Source: Bacteroidota bacterium
GTDB lineage: Bacteria; Bacteroidota; Bacteroidia; Bacteroidales; F082
Length of the DNA: 64,000 nucleotides
NCBI GenBank assembly: GCA_018816765.1
Contig: JAHIUX010000077.1
Location: 1 to 64,000 of the forward strand
Direction of reading: 5' to 3'
Shown: positions 61,936-64,000 of the stretch, in pieces
Layout: every line of letters starts with the position of its first letter
Position numbering within the stretch: the first letter of the stretch is position 1
Program-made: the position numbers and the translations under genes
The notes under the pieces: generated by a model
The model's input: the letters and a program-made list of their open reading frames with translations, nothing else
Told to the model about the DNA's origin: nothing
The model's database searches: none

Positions 61936-62859
61936 ATGAAAATCATTCTTTCGGGAGCTACAGGCCTTATAGGCAAAGCACTGATCAAGGCCTTGTCAGC
62001 CGATCATCAGCTTGTTGTGATCGGCCGCAACAGGAAGCATGCCATGCAGCTGATTGGCGATTCTGCCATCGATTATGTCGACTGGAGCCTGCCTGTCGAC
62101 ACCCTCGCAGCCGTCATGGCAGGAAGCAATGCACTGATCAACCTGGCCGGTGCCGGAATTGCCGACAAGCGCTGGACAGAAGCCAGAAAGAATGAACTCA
62201 TCAGCAGCCGCATCGACCCGGTGTATAAGCTCACCTGTTTATTGAAATCGGCTGGCATTCAGCTAAATGTGGTGATTCAGGCTTCAGCAATCGGATACTA
62301 TGGCAACAGGCCCAAAGAGGTGGTGAATGAAAAAAGCAGGCGCGGAAACGGGTTTCTGTCAGAAATCACCGAAATCTGGGAAGGAGCGGCCAGCGAATTT
62401 CTACACATCACTGACCGGGTGGTGATGCTGAGGACAGGTGTTGTACTTGCCAGAGAGGGCGGCGCCTTGCCCAAATTAGCCAGACCGGTGGCCTTGTTTG
62501 CCGGAGGCAGACTCGGCAGTGGAAAGCAGCAGATTTCATGGATTCACCTCGAAGACGAAGTGAGGGCAATCGTGCATTTGTTGCATAACGAATCAAGTAC
62601 GGGAGCGTACAACCTGTGTGCCCCTCACCCCGTTTCACAGGCTGAGCTGATACAATCCGTCGGAAAGGTGCTTCACCGCCCGGTTTGGTTGCCGGTACCG
62701 GCATTTATCCTCACATCCTTCATGGGAAGGATGGCCAGGGAAGTGTTGCTCGAAGGAAATGCTGCGATACCTGAAAAATTACTTGCTGAAGATTTTACAT
62801 TCAATTTTGCGGAAGTAACACCTGCACTACGCAACCTTTTAACCCCACAATATGATTAA
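61936..62859 (+). CDS. TIGR01777 family NAD-dependent epimerase/dehydratase
   Basis: A 307-residue extended-SDR protein (SulA/YfcH-like). The nucleotide-binding motif is LSGATGLIGKALIKAL at residues 4-19, with NLAGAGIADKRWTEARKNELISSRI near 73-97 as the family-specific block. The C-terminal DUF1731 part ends near EVTPALRNLL. The usual YxxxK catalytic pair is replaced by the family pattern (QASAIGYYG), so the reaction is unknown. Its end overlaps bcp by 8 bp. Confidence 0.93.
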   Translation: MKIILSGATGLIGKALIKALSADHQLVVIGRNRKHAMQLIGDSAIDYVDWSLPVDTLAAVMAGSNALINLAGAGIADKRWTEARKNELISSRIDPVYKLTCLLKSAGIQLNVVIQASAIGYYGNRPKEVVNEKSRRGNGFLSEITEIWEGAASEFLHITDRVVMLRTGVVLAREGGALPKLARPVALFAGGRLGSGKQQISWIHLEDEVRAIVHLLHNESSTGAYNLCAPHPVSQAELIQSVGKVLHRPVWLPVPAFILTSFMGRMAREVLLEGNAAIPEKLLAEDFTFNFAEVTPALRNLLTPQYD

Positions 62860-63304
62860 ACCCGGTAGTTTCGTACCTGATTTCAGCCTCATTGACCAGT
62901 TTGGAAAAGCCTTTCAACTGTCGTCATTCACAGGCAAAAAAAACCTGGTCATTTACTTTTATCCAAAGGACGACACGCCCGGCTGCACCGCCGAAGCCTG
63001 CCAGTTCAGGGACCAATATGAGGATTTCAGTGAAGCTGATGCAGAGGTGATCGGCATCAGCGCCGACTCGCCTGAAACGCACCTCGCCTTTGCTCAGAAA
63101 CACCGGCTCGGATTCAAATTATTAAGCGACACCGAAAACAAAGTCCGTGAGCTTTTTGGTGTAAAGGGCAACTTCTTTGGCTTAATCCCCGGAAGGGTAA
63201 CCTTTGTAGTCAACAAACAGGGGCAGATAATTTACACCTTTTCAGGGCAGCTAAACGCGCGGCAGCACGTCGCCCGTGCACTTGAGGCGTTGGGCAGGCA
63301 ATAA
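62852..63304 (+). CDS. bcp: Thiol peroxidase (peroxiredoxin Bcp type)
   Basis: A 150-residue peroxiredoxin reducing alkyl hydroperoxides with thioredoxin as donor. The peroxidatic Cys is in KDDTPGCTAEACQFRD near residues 39-54, with the second Cys five residues on as in Bcp 2-Cys members. The fold continues with VIGISADSPETHLAFAQKH and PGRVTFVVNKQGQII. Overlap of 8 bp with the upstream epimerase gene suggests translational coupling. It is cytosolic; trxA at 28.6 kb could supply electrons. Confidence 0.95.
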   Translation: MIKPGSFVPDFSLIDQFGKAFQLSSFTGKKNLVIYFYPKDDTPGCTAEACQFRDQYEDFSEADAEVIGISADSPETHLAFAQKHRLGFKLLSDTENKVRELFGVKGNFFGLIPGRVTFVVNKQGQIIYTFSGQLNARQHVARALEALGRQ

Positions 63305-63307
63305 AAA

Positions 63308-64000
63308 CTACTGGTCCCCGAGTTTTCTGAATTGTTCCATAAAAGCCGGCAACTGCCTTACAGCAGCCATTTCACGCCATTTCTTACGTACTTCCGAAAC
63401 CGGAGCGCCAAAGTATGTTTTACCCCCTTCAATTGATTTATCAACGCCTGATGTAGCCAACACGATGGCGCCTTTACCGATTACCAGGTCTTTGTTTACC
63501 GAAACACGGCCCCACAGGATCACATCGTCTTCGATTCTGGTCACACCGGCAATAGCTGCATGTGCACCAATAAGACAGTTGCGTCCGATATAAGTGTCGT
63601 GACCGACCTGGCAGTGGTTATCGAGCTTTGTTCCATCGCTGATGATGGTATCGCCGGTAACGCCCTTATCGATGCTGCACAATGCGCCGACTTCGACCCT
63701 GTTGCCAAGGATTACCCTGCCGCATGACTGAAATTTCTTGTAGCCTTCGGGCCTGCGCTGAAAATAATAAGCATCGGCACCGAGAACAGCATTCGAATGA
63801 ATCACGGCATCATCACCGATAATGGTGTGGTCATAAATACTCACATTGGCATGGATAAGGCAGTTTTTGCCAATCGTGACATGGTTTCCGATGAATGCAC
63901 CTGGCTGAATCACTGTGCCTTCTCCAATGCCGGCACTCGGGCTGATGACAACATTGGACGCCTCGAATGGCATGAACCTGTTGATCAGGCTGATAAAGGC
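63308..64000 (-). CDS. lpxD: LpxD-like UDP-3-O-acyl-glucosamine N-acyltransferase, 5' end beyond the window
   Basis: A left-handed beta-helix hexapeptide acyltransferase. The open frame runs uninterrupted through 64000 (adding AFISLINRF before the internal Met at 63973), so the coding sequence is partial and its true start lies to the right of the window. Hexapeptide repeats are seen from VVISPSAGIGEGTVI through LDNHCQVGHDTYIGRNCLIG and ILWGRVSVNKDLVIGKGAIV. The LpxD-type ADAYYFQRRPEGYKKF segment carries the active-site region, and the C-terminal helix (EVRKKWREMAAVRQLPAFMEQF) trimerises. It transfers an acyl chain onto UDP-glucosamine in lipid A synthesis or acts as a paralogue. It converges on bcp. 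Confidence 0.88.
   Translation of the reverse strand, partial: AFISLINRFMPFEASNVVISPSAGIGEGTVIQPGAFIGNHVTIGKNCLIHANVSIYDHTIIGDDAVIHSNAVLGADAYYFQRRPEGYKKFQSCGRVILGNRVEVGALCSIDKGVTGDTIISDGTKLDNHCQVGHDTYIGRNCLIGAHAAIAGVTRIEDDVILWGRVSVNKDLVIGKGAIVLATSGVDKSIEGGKTYFGAPVSEVRKKWREMAAVRQLPAFMEQFRKLGDQ

Noticed and set aside
63308-64000. LpxD-like gene as a truncated pseudogene (only 221 residues from the first Met)
   Set aside because: The frame stays open to the window edge with family-like residues before the internal Met, so it is cut by the window rather than broken.

Overview
The window is chromosomal DNA from a member of the Bacteroidota. Evidence for this: tandem large secreted proteins ending in type IX secretion (T9SS) type A and type B sorting domains, a GWxTD-family protein, a TonB-dependent receptor with a carboxypeptidase-regulatory-like N-terminus, a ribosomal protein S16 with a long charged tail, PorV/PorQ-like barrels, and recurring promoter boxes of the form TAnnTTTG instead of the sigma-70 TATAAT box. 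Order-level placement cannot be decided from this sequence. No insertion sequence, phage, CRISPR array, integrase or rRNA was seen.

Layout. 1-400: two serine tRNAs on the minus strand, with a large palindromic cloverleaf element directly at the 3' end of the second. 0.5-4 kb: GWxTD protein, LpxL-type acyltransferase and GT2 glycosyltransferase (envelope). 4-9.3 kb: aroQ, then a TPP riboswitch in front of a lone TonB-dependent receptor (probable thiamin uptake), then acs. 9.3-16.2 kb: secreted beta-propeller proteins, a prohibitin-like protein, smpB, a secreted thioredoxin and a small barrel. 16.2-18.9 kb: a beta-helix lipoprotein, a nucleoside-kinase-like P-loop protein and an HD hydrolase. 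19-23.3 kb: a heavy-metal permease with a C-terminal HMA domain, a DUF3298 protein and a Na/phosphate symporter with a PhoU tail. 23.3-28.5 kb: a long imperfect palindrome, DUF2461, a PorV/PorQ-like barrel, an exported ComEA-like helix-hairpin-helix/barrel protein and DUF58. 28.6-36 kb: information-processing genes (trxA, dnaE with a fused proofreading exonuclease, rpsP, rimM, trmN6-like). 36-40.2 kb: a C26 amidohydrolase lipoprotein, a DUF985 cupin, a small barrel and tex.

40.2-58.5 kb is the most distinctive region. Six co-oriented minus-strand genes include five T9SS clients of 654, 842, 1176, 832 and 2221 residues plus one small secreted unknown. Three of the clients are paralogues built from strictly alternating pairs of about 83-residue immunoglobulin-like modules (2, 4 and 2 pairs), with a shared tail and different heads. 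The largest is a double beta-helix protein followed by three Fn3-like and four PKD-like modules. A seven-TM AraC-type regulator is divergently oriented from this locus. 60-64 kb holds a TlpA-like thioredoxin, a TIGR01777 epimerase, bcp and a partial lpxD-like acyltransferase running off the right edge.

Together the genes point to a bacterium with an elaborate cell surface. I see no clear undescribed enzymatic system. The best candidates for new biology are the cloverleaf palindrome at the tRNA, the module-pair expansion in the T9SS cluster, the exported HhH/barrel protein, and the riboswitch-plus-hairpin leader of the receptor.
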